Assembly: GCF_010686685.1 (NCBI RefSeq)
Contig: NZ_JAAGWD010000004.1
Coordinates: 62,001 to 126,000, forward strand
DNA: 64,000 bases
Direction of reading: 5' to 3'
Origin: Pontibacter burrus
GTDB taxonomy: Bacteria > Bacteroidota > Bacteroidia > Cytophagales > Hymenobacteraceae
The position numbers and the translations under genes were made by a program. A model generated the notes under the pieces. That model saw nothing but the letters and a program-made list of their open reading frames with translations. It did not search any database and was not told the origin of the DNA. Shown piece after piece: positions 41,399 through 51,003 of the stretch; positions within the stretch are counted from its first letter, which is position 1; the number at the start of each line of letters is the position of its first letter.

Positions 41399-42133
41399 TT
41401 ATTCAATAACTGCTTTTTCTCTGAGTACTCCTTTCCCAACGTTGCGTAAAGTGCTCAGATTGTCCATTACAGGCGGATTTGGGGAAGAAAGGTAGACAGA
41501 ATCTTTTTCGAAATAATTTGCCATGCCTCGGTTTATCCATTCCATATCTATGCCTGGCTTGTGCCTTTCTTCGCGGGAGATAAGATCGTGGAAGTGGATG
41601 GTTGCAGGAACAGCAGGCAGGGGCGGAGCCTCACACACCTGACAATCCGATGCTTCTAATAAACGATAGCGTTGGGTTAAAGCAGCATCATAAGCTTTTG
41701 CTTTTCCTGAAATCAGATCTACATAGGCTGTGCTGATGTTGTTATTTATGTTCAGGATGCTCAGGATAAAAATAACCAAGACCATGATTGGGATTACCGG
41801 AGTTATAGTTCTCAGCGAAGCCAACCGTGACCTATAATGCTGCACTGCCACCTGCAACACATAAAACCACCCGAACAGGAAAAAGAAGTAAATCACATTC
41901 TCAAGGCGCGGCGTTGGTCGTTCTCCCGTAGACCAGGCAAAGGCGAAGTTCATCAAAAAGATTGTGCCCAGAAAGTAGACAACAGCCAGGCGAAAGTCAA
42001 TAGAAAATAAGCGGCTATTTTTATACTTGTCTGCCAATGGCAAACCAAAGTACAACAGGTAAACTACAGAAGTTGCCAGAACAGGTAGTAGCCAACGATA
42101 AAAGGTAAGCCCTGTCATAAATGCACCATACAC
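41399..42133 (-). pseudogene. C-terminal part of a broken DUF6056-like membrane protein
   Basis: This 244-codon frame follows directly, in the same frame, after the stop codon of 42140-42907. It would have to start at GTG (42133). It contains further membrane helices (WLLPVLATSVVYLLYFGLPL, VVYFLGTIFLMNFAFAWST, PVIPIMVLVIFILSI) and a hydrophilic C-terminal domain (PATIHFHDLISREERH). Adding it to the upstream part gives about 500 residues, a sensible length for a multi-pass DUF6056-type protein. One codon, TAG at 42140-42142, separates the two; CAG there would restore one protein. It may be a nonsense mutation, a sequencing error or, less likely, a real two-gene arrangement. Confidence 0.7.
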
Positions 42134-42139
42134 TGCCGA

Positions 42140-42907
42140 CTAGACCAGCCTGCCGCCGTTCGGGTGTTCTGTCATGCGGTTAAAATTGCCGGGTGCCAGC
42201 ACAGCCACCAGGCAGCAAATAATGCAAACTATAAGCAGCAAGATGAGATAAGGGCGGTATAATCTATGTTTCAGGTTTATAGTTGCCAGCACAAAAACGG
42301 TAGTAAACGTAATGACCAGCGCCATTTCGTTAGAGCCAACTATAGCAATACAAAGTAAAATGGCCAAACCTGTATATAGTTTGCGACCAGCACTGTTCTG
42401 AGCCCGGAAGAATCTGTAAAGCACTATAAGCAGCACCAGCAACAGGATGTTTGGGAACTGGTAAGTGGCGTAGGTTGAGAAAAAGTAAAAGCCTTCGGAG
42501 GTGCTGGGAAGCTGCAGGATATACAAAGTTAAAAGCATAGCGGCCAGCCCTGTAGTTTGTTTCCTGTTAAAAGTATCTTGACCAACTGTTCTGACTATAG
42601 CATAGACCGCTACACTTAACAATAGCAGCAACACCAAAGCGTATAGTTTGTAAGCAACTAGGGAGTCAAAAGTTAACGGATTTATCCGCACAATGGCTGT
42701 ACCAAAGTATCTGCCTGACCAGTTGAGATAATATTTAACCTGTGCAGCCCAGAAGCTAAGGTTTGTATCTCTCTCAGCAAAGCTGAAATCGTCGGCGGCT
42801 GGGTGAGTGTATTGTGTGAGCAGCAGAAATGGCAGCAGCGTGTACAGCCCTATAGTTATCAGTATTATAATACTATAGTTACGGGTGCGATTCTCCTGTG
42901 GCAGCAA
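42140..42907 (-). pseudogene. N-terminal part of a broken DUF6056-like membrane protein
   Basis: The 255-residue frame begins at TTG (42907); no ATG is available between the upstream stop and the first membrane helix. It has about six membrane helices with PAADDFSFAERDTN and YYLNWSGRYFGTA after the first, and VAVLAPGNFNRMTEHPNGG at its end. PxADDFSxA and LxPGNxxR are what I associate with DUF6056 and polysaccharide-type glycosyltransferase-like membrane proteins. It stops at TAG in the middle of what looks like one continuous protein (see the entry for 41399-42133). Confidence 0.7.
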
Positions 42908-43004
42908 GGGGGTATGGTTATAGTTTGCAGGCTAAATGTAATAAGTTTTAGCTGCAGATAAAAAGCTACGCAATTCCTGAAGTGCAACTATAAACTATAG
43001 CCAC

Positions 43005-43037
43005 AAAAAAAGCTCCCCCAGCAGGAGAGCTTTTTCC
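43005..43037 (-). terminator. terminator after the T9SS subtilisin gene
   Basis: AAAAAGCTC pairs with AGCTTTTT plus flanking G-C pairs (43007-43018 with 43024-43035, one mismatch). It follows the leftward gene ending at 43063. Confidence 0.7.
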
Positions 43038-43062
43038 AAACCATAAAACCATTATGAATTTT

Positions 43063-45789
43063 TTATCTTGTGATAACCATTCTATTGCTTGATGTTTTGC
43101 CATCAGCTGTAATGCGGTATAAGTAGGTGCCACCTGGCAAATTGCTGCCATCAAATTCCAGGGCATGGCGGCCGGCTTTCTGCGTTTCTTGCAACAGAGT
43201 CTGCACTTTGCGGCCCATCACATCAAAAACCTCTACAGAAACAGGACCCTCAGTAGTTACTGAATAAGTGATCGTACTCAGGCCGGTGCTTGGGTTCGGA
43301 TAAGCGTAACTCTCTTCCCATTGTACACCTGCCTGCAGCGCAGCCGATGAAGTGGTAGCAACCGGTTGTGTAGCATTGTTCCAGCTGGAGTGTGTGCGGG
43401 TAATAATAACCGCAAACTCGGCGCGGGTAACATTTTGAGTTGGTTTAAAGGTAGCTTTCAGTTTAGGGAACAGCTCCAGCGGGCCCTGGGTAACACTATA
43501 TAAAGCATTTATCAGGCCCAGTTCAAGTGCGACGCTCACGTATCCTTCCAGGCCGGCAGGTATTTGTTTGGCATCATCAATCGGTATCTGTTTACCATCT
43601 ACAGTAACCGTAACGGCTTTACCATTACGCGCTAAAGCATGATCCTGCAAGCCCAGTGCCTGTACCAGCGAGTAAGCCAGACTTGCCCTGTTTACGTTAC
43701 CCGCCGGCGAGAATTTGCCCGTGCCATCTGGTAACATCACGCCATTATAAGTATGGAATCTGTCGCGCAGGGTAGCACCTTTTGCTGCAACCGATTCTCC
43801 TAACAACACCTCACTTCCTCTGAGGTCTGAGAATGTTGCAGCACCATTAACTGGTAGGTACTGGCGAATTCCCTGTCCCATTACCAGGTAGTCTGCCAGC
43901 TGAATGCGTTTGAGATAATCGTTTGGTTTAAAGCTGCCACTTATACCATCAACAAGGCGCGCGCCGACTGCCATTTTTATAGATGCCTCAGCCGGGTGGC
44001 CGGCAATATCGTTAAGGCCGGTGGTGCCGGTAACGCGCTGCTGGTGCAGGGTGCCGTTTATAGTTTCAGGTAAGCCAATGCCCTGTAAGCCTTCAACTTT
44101 CAAGGTCCACTGGCCGGGTGCAGGAGCGGCAACTGCTATACCCCGGTCAAAAGCCAGTGTAAATGTAACCGGAATGCCGGCGCGGTGCTCGCTTCCATCC
44201 GGACCCAGCAGAATCAGGTTAAGCGGGTTGCCCGTCAGACCAAGCAAGCCACCAGTACTTATTTTGGCTTCGATACTGTTGGTACCTTCTGTTACCTGAA
44301 AGCTGATCTGATTATTGGCAGTTAGAAGCGGGTTATAGTCAATAGTAAATGGTGTTACTTCGGTACTGGTATTTACATGGCTGCTGAAGCGACGTGTTAA
44401 GTTAGAGTAAGTGCCATAGGTCGTATTTCTGAAGATATGATCTACAGCAGCGTAGGCATTTACATAACCAGCACCTACTTCCCAAGGCTCATAGCCCGGC
44501 ATATTGGTCGCGGTTTTCTGCAGGATGTCTTTTACCTGGTCAGGCGAAAGCGAAGGATTGGCTTCGAGCATAAGGGCCACAATACCGGCGGCGAGTGGCG
44601 TAGCCATTGAGGTACCGCTCATATGTGTGTAAAACGGTACGTGCGCCGGTTCAAGTTCTTCCACGTCTTTCTGAATTTCCAGCGATGCTATAGGGGCAAT
44701 TACTCTGGTAGAAATTATATCTACACCGGGAGCAACTATAGTTGGGCGGTTTTCATAAGTCCAGGTTCTGCCATCTACAGTAAAGCTGCCGCCTTCGTTT
44801 TTAACTCCTCTGGATGAAAAATCTGCCAGTCTGCCATCTTTGTCGCCGGCACCAACCGAAATTACCCATGGCGCAATGGCATATGGGTTGTGTGTATCAG
44901 AGCTAGGGCCTTCGTTACCGGCTGCAAACAACGAGATCATACCACGGTCATAAGCCAGTTTTGAAGCAACGTTTACAGGATGGTTCGGATCAAAATCGCC
45001 GTTTGTACCCCACGAGTTTGAGATAACCCGGATGCCATACTGGTATTGGTTGGTTAGTGCATAATCGAAACCTCCCAGGGCATCCAGCACAAAAAGGGCA
45101 GCACCAGAACCATATCCGATCAGGTGGGCGCCAGGGGCAGCTCCTTCGTACTTGCCCCCCGATTTAGCACCCGTGCCGCCTACAGAGCCGGCGCAGTGCG
45201 TGCCGTGGCCTGAGTTGGTATCCGTGTTCGGCACGTTTTCGAGCCAGGTAACCGGCAGCAGGTCGCTCAGGGCATTCAGGTTCGTTACACCGAGCACGTT
45301 CTGCACCAGGTGTGTCCCGAACTTCAGGTCTTCATGGGTACCGTCCACACCGCTGTCAATAATCATCACACCCACACCTTTACCTGAAACCGGCATGCCG
45401 TTGTTGCGGGCAATCATGTCCTTATCGGTTCGTAGCTTACGCACACCAGTAAGGTGCGTGCCATCATGGTTAAAGTAAGTGAGCCGCTTGTTCAGGTAAA
45501 TAGAGCGTACCTGCGGGTTTTGTTCCAGCGCTGCAATCTGGGTGGCAGTAGCCAGAACGCCAGCGACAGGTAACGACTTGAACGTGATGCCTTTGGTAAT
45601 GCCCAGCGAGTTGAGCAGGGAGAGGTGTGCAGAGGTTGGTGCTGTATTTCCGTGGAAGGTAACAATAACGCCCAGTGAGCCGGTGGTGGTTTGCAGTAAG
45701 CTGCTCAGTTCCTTATCGAGTTTGCTTTGTGCATGGATGCTGCCCGTCAGGAAGAAGCAGAGCAGCAGCAAGCTTAAAATTCTAGTCAT
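43063..45789 (-). CDS. T9SS-secreted subtilisin-like serine peptidase with SLH-like repeats
   Basis: A protein of 908 residues. Signal peptide (ends SIHAQ, residue 21), an inhibitor-like prodomain (about 25-105), and an S8 domain with catalytic Asp145 (MIIDSGVDGTH), His195 (SGHGTHCAG) and Ser395 (SGTSMATP). A beta-rich region follows, then three segments like S-layer homology domains (SFKPNDYLKRIQLADYLV, KFSPAGNVNRASLAYSLV, FKPTQNVTRAEFAVIITR). The end is a T9SS type A sorting domain (PNPSTGLSTITY ... GGTYLYRITADGKTSSNRMV). It should be processed and displayed or released at the cell surface. Target unknown. Confidence 0.93.
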   Translation of the reverse strand: MTRILSLLLLCFFLTGSIHAQSKLDKELSSLLQTTTGSLGVIVTFHGNTAPTSAHLSLLNSLGITKGITFKSLPVAGVLATATQIAALEQNPQVRSIYLNKRLTYFNHDGTHLTGVRKLRTDKDMIARNNGMPVSGKGVGVMIIDSGVDGTHEDLKFGTHLVQNVLGVTNLNALSDLLPVTWLENVPNTDTNSGHGTHCAGSVGGTGAKSGGKYEGAAPGAHLIGYGSGAALFVLDALGGFDYALTNQYQYGIRVISNSWGTNGDFDPNHPVNVASKLAYDRGMISLFAAGNEGPSSDTHNPYAIAPWVISVGAGDKDGRLADFSSRGVKNEGGSFTVDGRTWTYENRPTIVAPGVDIISTRVIAPIASLEIQKDVEELEPAHVPFYTHMSGTSMATPLAAGIVALMLEANPSLSPDQVKDILQKTATNMPGYEPWEVGAGYVNAYAAVDHIFRNTTYGTYSNLTRRFSSHVNTSTEVTPFTIDYNPLLTANNQISFQVTEGTNSIEAKISTGGLLGLTGNPLNLILLGPDGSEHRAGIPVTFTLAFDRGIAVAAPAPGQWTLKVEGLQGIGLPETINGTLHQQRVTGTTGLNDIAGHPAEASIKMAVGARLVDGISGSFKPNDYLKRIQLADYLVMGQGIRQYLPVNGAATFSDLRGSEVLLGESVAAKGATLRDRFHTYNGVMLPDGTGKFSPAGNVNRASLAYSLVQALGLQDHALARNGKAVTVTVDGKQIPIDDAKQIPAGLEGYVSVALELGLINALYSVTQGPLELFPKLKATFKPTQNVTRAEFAVIITRTHSSWNNATQPVATTSSAALQAGVQWEESYAYPNPSTGLSTITYSVTTEGPVSVEVFDVMGRKVQTLLQETQKAGRHALEFDGSNLPGGTYLYRITADGKTSSNRMVITR

Positions 45790-46161
45790 AGTGAGGTGAG
45801 TTAAAGGTGTTACATCGTATTAAAATAATTATAGTTTAGGGTTTAAAAATTATAATATAGAGTGTTGTTGAGCTATAGTTAGGAGTTGTACTTTGTTTGT
45901 TTAAACATCGTTGACAGAAAGCATTAAAATTTATTCGGGATAGGGGAATTTGTGCTTAAATAGTTGTTTTTTAGGTGTTTGTGAGGTTGAGTGGTTTGCA
46001 TAGAAATGTGGCTGAAGCAAGAGTAGGTCTTTAGAAATTGTTACTGTGGAAGAATAAATGCTATAGTTAAAAAGTTATAGTTGGTGGCTAGAAAGCTTAA
46101 ATCGAGGTACTTTTTTTCTTTGATGGAACAGTGCAATCCGGTTGTTTAAACTATAGCATAG
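45790..46161. other. gene-free region upstream of the T9SS subtilisin
   Basis: A+T-rich DNA with three CTATAG palindromes and no supported gene. It must contain the promoter of the leftward peptidase gene, but no clear TTG/TAnnTTTG pair was found. Confidence 0.6.
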
Positions 46162-46165
46162 AAAC

Positions 46166-46203
46166 AAAAAGACCGGCAACTTACGTAGTTGCCGGTCTTA
46201 TCG
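46166..46203 (-). terminator. terminator after the dienelactone hydrolase gene
   Basis: AAGACCGGCAACT (46169-46181) pairs perfectly with AGTTGCCGGTCTT (46187-46199). The A run on its left gives the U tract for the leftward transcript ending at 46222. Confidence 0.9.
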
Positions 46204-46221
46204 CTAAAAGTAAAAAAGCTG

Positions 46222-47076
46222 TTAGTCCAGATGTTTCTTCAGGAAGGCTATTGCTAGCTTATGTGCGTCTTCAGCCGCCTGTTTGTCGTATTTGGGATTG
46301 CTTGGGTTGGCAAAGGCGTGCACTGCATCATACATTTTTATAGTTACGTCTTTATTCGCCTGCTTCATTTTCTGCTCAAAATCCCGCACTATTTCCGGCG
46401 TTATGGAGCCATCCTGCTGCGCAAAAATGCCAAGCACCGGCGCATCCAGTTTCTTTAGCCGCTCCACATCGCGCTCCGGCATGCCATAGTATATCACAGC
46501 TGCCTCGGCCTTGTCGCCGGCTTCTATAGCTGCCTGCAACGACCAGCTTCCGCCAAAACACCAACCTATAGTTGCAATATCCGGGTCTTTGCCGGCATAG
46601 TTTATAGCACCGTTTATAATAGCTTTCCCGCGCTCCGGTGTAACAGACTGCATGTATTGCACCGCCTTCTCCCGGTCTGCGGCTACCTGCCCGTCATACA
46701 GGTCCAGGGCCAGCACATTTACGTTGCCCAGTTCGCTGGCAAGGCGCTCCGCTTCCTGTTTTATATAGTCGTTCAGTCCCCACCACTCGTGTATCACCAG
46801 CAGATAGTTATCAGTCTTTTTAGGAGCTTTAATTTCGTAGGCGCTGCCGGTTTTGCCATCAGGCGTTTTAAACGTCACCATCTTGCCTTTTTGGTTCTGC
46901 AAGGTAAATGGCAACGGGTTATCGTGCTTCGCCTGGAAATTCTTATCGCTGCCCAGCATGGCAAACTGGGTGGTGGCATCGGCAGAAGGTTTGGTGCAGC
47001 AGCTCATTTTCTCCTGGGCAAAAGCCAGAGGCATGGTAAGCAGTGCAATGGCAAAAACTGGAACTACTTTTTTCAT
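46222..47076 (-). CDS. dienelactone hydrolase family protein, secreted
   Basis: The 284-residue alpha/beta-hydrolase has a signal peptide (near LAFAQ, residue 21). DLH signatures are the strand LLVIHEWWGLN, the nucleophile elbow GWCFGGSW with Cys173, Asp222 (FAQQDGSI) and His253 (AVHAFANP), the Cys-Asp-His triad of dienelactone hydrolases. The substrate is not known; many secreted relatives act on esters other than dienelactone. It starts 18 bases after the NYN gene in the same direction, so the two are probably co-transcribed. Confidence 0.92.
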   Translation of the reverse strand: MKKVVPVFAIALLTMPLAFAQEKMSCCTKPSADATTQFAMLGSDKNFQAKHDNPLPFTLQNQKGKMVTFKTPDGKTGSAYEIKAPKKTDNYLLVIHEWWGLNDYIKQEAERLASELGNVNVLALDLYDGQVAADREKAVQYMQSVTPERGKAIINGAINYAGKDPDIATIGWCFGGSWSLQAAIEAGDKAEAAVIYYGMPERDVERLKKLDAPVLGIFAQQDGSITPEIVRDFEQKMKQANKDVTIKMYDAVHAFANPSNPKYDKQAAEDAHKLAIAFLKKHLD

Positions 47077-47094
47077 AGGTATGGTGTTTATAGT

Positions 47095-47886
47095 TTAGGA
47101 TACTTCGGAGGGGGCTCTTTTGCGGCTGTGACGCCGGTTGCTAACCCGCTTCACATATACAGCCGACGGACCTTTGTCATCTTCCTTCCGGATTGTGAAC
47201 AGGTCTTTATGTGCTTTTATGAGTTGGAGCAGCTGCCCGTAACCAAATGTGCGCGGGTCAAAACTTGGGTCGAGCTGGCGCAGGTTCATACCTATAGCTC
47301 CCAAATGTGCCCAGCCATCTTCGTCGGCAGCCATGGTAAAAGCTTCTTTTAACAGCGGAACCGGGTTTGGGCGAGGTCCATTTTCTGTTCCGGTTGCGGG
47401 CTCAGCATCAGCAAGCTCTTTTTCATCAATATTCTCTACCAGGTTCTCTGTAAAAATGAATACGTTGCAGGCATTTACAAAGGGCTTGGGCGTTTTGCTT
47501 TGCCCGATGCCCATTACAAAAATACCTGCCTCCCTTATGCGGGTAGCCAAGCGCGTATAATCTGAATCTGATGACACAATGCAGAAACCATCCACAAGGC
47601 CGCTGTGCAGCAGGTCCATGGCATCAATAATCAGGGCGCTGTCGGTGGCATTTTTGCCAACCGTATAACGGAACTGCTGAATTGGCTGAATGGCGTTGTG
47701 GTTCAGGCATTCTTTCCAGCCGTTCATTTGTGGGGTGGTCCAGTCGCCGTAAATTCTCCGGATTGTGATTTGTCCATATTTACCGGCTTCGGCCAGTAAC
47801 TTAACTATCAGGCTGGGCTGGGCGTTGTCGCCGTCAATCAGTATTGCTAAGCGGTGTTTCTTTTTTTCAGGATAAGGGTTTTTCAT
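47095..47886 (-). CDS. NYN-domain RNase with OST-HTH/LOTUS domain
   Basis: A protein of 263 residues with an N-terminal PIN-like NYN nuclease domain (AILIDGDNAQ with Asp18 and Asp20; GKNATDSALIIDAMDLL; IVSSDSDYTRLA), related to limkain-b1/MARF1-type nucleases. The C-terminal half (about 170-245) is an OST-HTH/LOTUS domain (VPLLKEAFTMAADEDGWAHLGAIG, DPRTFGYGQLLQLI), an RNA-binding winged helix. It is expected to cut or bind RNA in the cytosol. The dienelactone hydrolase gene follows after 18 bases with no obvious functional link. Confidence 0.9.
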   Translation of the reverse strand: MKNPYPEKKKHRLAILIDGDNAQPSLIVKLLAEAGKYGQITIRRIYGDWTTPQMNGWKECLNHNAIQPIQQFRYTVGKNATDSALIIDAMDLLHSGLVDGFCIVSSDSDYTRLATRIREAGIFVMGIGQSKTPKPFVNACNVFIFTENLVENIDEKELADAEPATGTENGPRPNPVPLLKEAFTMAADEDGWAHLGAIGMNLRQLDPSFDPRTFGYGQLLQLIKAHKDLFTIRKEDDKGPSAVYVKRVSNRRHSRKRAPSEVS

Positions 47887-48087
47887 GTGTTGGGTGTTAG
47901 TTGGCAGCAGTTACCGCCTGTATTGTAGTTTTCTAATTTTTATGCTATACTTATACGTTAATGTGGCGTTGTGGCTGTAAAATTCCGGAGATGAGAGGTA
48001 GAAGTGTATAAAGCACGTAAAAGGCCAAAGCGCTTATAGTTGCTATAGTTTCCAACGCAAACCAATTTACCTGTTACTCGCAACCTC

Positions 48088-49083
48088 ATGAAAAAGACAC
48101 TTTACACGATAGCATCGCTTTGTTGCCTGGCAGTGCCTGCAGCACGAGCGCAGGTTTACAAAACCGAAGAGCCGCTTGCCCATACCTATTCTATAGTTGC
48201 CCGCGACCCGCAGACCGGCGAAATGGCGGTGGGTGTGCAAAGTCACTGGTTCTCGGTGGGTACTGCCGTACCTTGGGTTGAGGCTGGGGTAGGCGTAGTT
48301 GCTACCCAATCGTTCACCAACAAATCGTTTGGGTTGCGCGGACTGGAGCTTCTGAAACAGGGCAAAACGCCGGAAGAAGCATTGGCGATCCTGCTCAAAG
48401 ACGATGAAGGCCGCGAAGTGCGTCAGGTCTCTATTCTGGATGCACAGGGGCGTGTGGCCACCCATACTGGTAAGCAATGCATTCGCTATGCTGGACATAT
48501 TACAGGTAAAAATTTCTCGGTGCAGGCCAACATGATGCTGACCGATAAAGTGTGGCCGGCTATGGCAAAAGCTTTTGAACAAAGCGCGGGCAAACCATTG
48601 GCCGAGCGAGTGGTACTGGCCATGCAGGCAGCGGAGCGCGAAGGCGGCGACATACGTGGCAAGCAATCTGCGGTGCTGGTGGTGGTAAAAGGCAAAAAAA
48701 CAGATCAACCCTGGGACGATAAAACGATAGACCTGCGTGTTGACGATCATGAAAAGCCACTGGATGAACTGGAGCGGCTATTGAAAGTATATCGCGCTTA
48801 CGAGCACATGAACAACGGCGACCTGGCGGTAGAAAAAGGGCAGATGGATGTGGCCATGCAAGAGTACATGAAAGCCGAAACCATGTTCCCTGATAACCTG
48901 GAAATGAAGTACTGGCATGCCATTACCTTGGCGAACAACGGCGACGTGAACGGAGCTATAAAACTGCTTCGGGAAGTGTACAAGAAAGACGCCAACTGGA
49001 AAGAGTTGACCTCGCGCCTGCCTGAAGTTGGTCTGCTGGTGCTACAGCCGCAAGATATGAAACGCGTGTTGGATATAAAGTAA
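48088..49083 (+). CDS. DUF1028 family secreted protein with TPR-like tail
   Basis: This 331-residue protein has a signal peptide (ends near AARAQ, residue 22), then a DUF1028 domain (about 28-220): HTYSIVARDPQTGEMAVGVQ, GVGVVATQSFTNKSFG, VSILDAQGRVATHTGKQC. DUF1028 proteins have an Ntn-hydrolase-like fold; a catalytic activity is not established. The last 90 residues are TPR-like (AYEHMNNGDLAVEKGQMDVA, WHAITLANNGDVNGAIKLL). The S41 peptidase gene follows after 32 bases, so they may be co-transcribed. Confidence 0.87.
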   Translation: MKKTLYTIASLCCLAVPAARAQVYKTEEPLAHTYSIVARDPQTGEMAVGVQSHWFSVGTAVPWVEAGVGVVATQSFTNKSFGLRGLELLKQGKTPEEALAILLKDDEGREVRQVSILDAQGRVATHTGKQCIRYAGHITGKNFSVQANMMLTDKVWPAMAKAFEQSAGKPLAERVVLAMQAAEREGGDIRGKQSAVLVVVKGKKTDQPWDDKTIDLRVDDHEKPLDELERLLKVYRAYEHMNNGDLAVEKGQMDVAMQEYMKAETMFPDNLEMKYWHAITLANNGDVNGAIKLLREVYKKDANWKELTSRLPEVGLLVLQPQDMKRVLDIK

Positions 49084-49115
49084 CTATAGCCTGAATCAAC
49101 TTTTAGCCATACCCG

Positions 49116-50846
49116 ATGAACAAACTTAATCTACGAGCGCCGCACCTACTAGTGCTGGTTACGCTATGCATGCTGCTTACTGTCTGTAGCTGCTCTGCCC
49201 GTTCAACTACTATAACCGAAACCCAAAAGCTGGAGTCGCTGGCCAGGGTCTGGGGCTTCCTGAAGTATTATCATCCTACAGTGGCCAGCGGCAAACTGAA
49301 CTGGGATCAGCAGCTGATAGACAAGTTGCCCAAGATAAAAGCTGCGCAATCAAAGTCAGAGCTGAGCCAGGTTTATGTGGAGTGGATAAAGGAGTTGGGT
49401 GATGTGAAGGCAGCCCGTAGCCGAAAAGCTTCAAAGAGCGTGATGGAAGCACTACTTGGTCTGAAAAAAGTAAATACGAAAACTTTCGATGAGAACTTTA
49501 ACTTAAGTTGGACCAATGATAAAACGCTTTTCACGGATGAGCTGATACAGGCACTTGATGTAATAGAGCAGCACAGGGCACAGGACGGTAATCACTATGC
49601 TAGTATAAATGAGTATGGTTTTCTGGATCTTAAGAACGAAGAACCTTACAGCGAACTATACTTTAAGTACCCCGACGAAGCCTACCGCTTGTTAAACCTT
49701 TTCAGGTACTGGAACATCATAGAATACTATTTTCCTTACAAATACAGAACTGACCAGAACTGGAATGATGTGCTTGCCGAGATGATTCCCCGGTTTCTGC
49801 AAGCGAACGACTTGAATGAGTACCACCTGGCCATAGTAGAGCTGGTTACCAAAATCAACGACAGCCATGCCAGCATTTCTGTAGCGCTTGCTCCAACTGT
49901 GTTTGGTCATTTCTGGTTGCCTGCCCGTTTCAAAATTATAGATGACAAAGCTATTATTACCAGCTTCTACAACGATTCGCTGGCTGCTGTTCATGATATT
50001 AAGATCGGGGATGTGGTGCACCGGGTAAACGGAGTTCAGGTTAGTGATATCATCAAGTCAAAAGAAAAGTTTATACCGGCCTCAAACCAGTCTACATTGC
50101 GCAGAGATATGGCTAACGCTGTTTTTAATGGCGTGACGGATGCTGTAACTATAACTTTTGAGCGCAACGGGATTATAGCTGAAAAACAGGTGGCGCGCTA
50201 TATGGGCAGAGATTTAAAATTCAAAGCCGATACCAAAACCGATAAGTGGAAAATGCTGGAAGGCAACATCGGTTATGTAGATATGGGGCTGATTAATGTG
50301 CCCGATGTGCAGACGATGATGCAGGAGCTGGCAAACTGTAAGGCAATCATTTTTGATGTCAGGAATTACCCGAATGGAGTTATGTTCGAAGTGGCAAAGT
50401 ACCTGAACCCCGAACCACGTAATTTTGCAAAATTTACAATTCCTGATCTCACCTACCCGGGGAAATTTAAATGGGTAACAGGCCAGAAAGCCGGAGAAAA
50501 GAACCCAAACGCCTACAAAGGCAAAATTGTGCTGCTTGCAAACGAGACTACACAGAGCCATGCCGAGTTTACTATAATGGCGCTGCAAACTGCCGCTGAT
50601 GCAACTATAGTCGGAAGCCAGACGGCAGGTGCGGATGGCAATGTAATCCCTTTTAAAATGGTAGGCGGCCACGAAACAGTGTTTACAGGCATAGGCGTTT
50701 TCTACCCCGACGGCCGCGAAACGCAACGCATTGGCATTGTACCTGATATAGAGGTGAAACCAACTATAGCCGGTGTAAAAGCGGGGCGCGACGAAGTACT
50801 GGAGAAAGCGCTGGAGTACATTAAAGCGGAAAGCACCAGACTATAG
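49116..50846 (+). CDS. S41 family (C-terminal-processing) peptidase lipoprotein
   Basis: A protein of 576 residues with a lipoprotein-like signal (LLTVCSCSA). The N-terminal region (about 35-200) is helical; a PDZ-like domain (about 280-360; YNDSLAAVHDIKIGDVVHRVNG) precedes the S41 core with MLEGNIGYVDMGLINVPD, the strand KAIIFDVRNYPNG, the catalytic Ser in ETTQSHAEFTI and GSQTAGADGN. Family members cut unstructured C-termini in the periplasm. It lies 32 bases after the DUF1028 gene and 157 bases before the M28 gene. Confidence 0.9.
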   Translation: MNKLNLRAPHLLVLVTLCMLLTVCSCSARSTTITETQKLESLARVWGFLKYYHPTVASGKLNWDQQLIDKLPKIKAAQSKSELSQVYVEWIKELGDVKAARSRKASKSVMEALLGLKKVNTKTFDENFNLSWTNDKTLFTDELIQALDVIEQHRAQDGNHYASINEYGFLDLKNEEPYSELYFKYPDEAYRLLNLFRYWNIIEYYFPYKYRTDQNWNDVLAEMIPRFLQANDLNEYHLAIVELVTKINDSHASISVALAPTVFGHFWLPARFKIIDDKAIITSFYNDSLAAVHDIKIGDVVHRVNGVQVSDIIKSKEKFIPASNQSTLRRDMANAVFNGVTDAVTITFERNGIIAEKQVARYMGRDLKFKADTKTDKWKMLEGNIGYVDMGLINVPDVQTMMQELANCKAIIFDVRNYPNGVMFEVAKYLNPEPRNFAKFTIPDLTYPGKFKWVTGQKAGEKNPNAYKGKIVLLANETTQSHAEFTIMALQTAADATIVGSQTAGADGNVIPFKMVGGHETVFTGIGVFYPDGRETQRIGIVPDIEVKPTIAGVKAGRDEVLEKALEYIKAESTRL

Positions 50847-51003
50847 CATCAGGGCTGTGCAAGGTTCAAAGCATAATTCCTGAAAGAAGCTGTACTTAAA
50901 CCTGAAAGCAGGATATAGTCATATTTATATGTTATAACTCCAAAAACATTTTTCTAACTTATAGGCACAAACAAACTAAACTAACACAACACTCACCTTT
51001 ATC

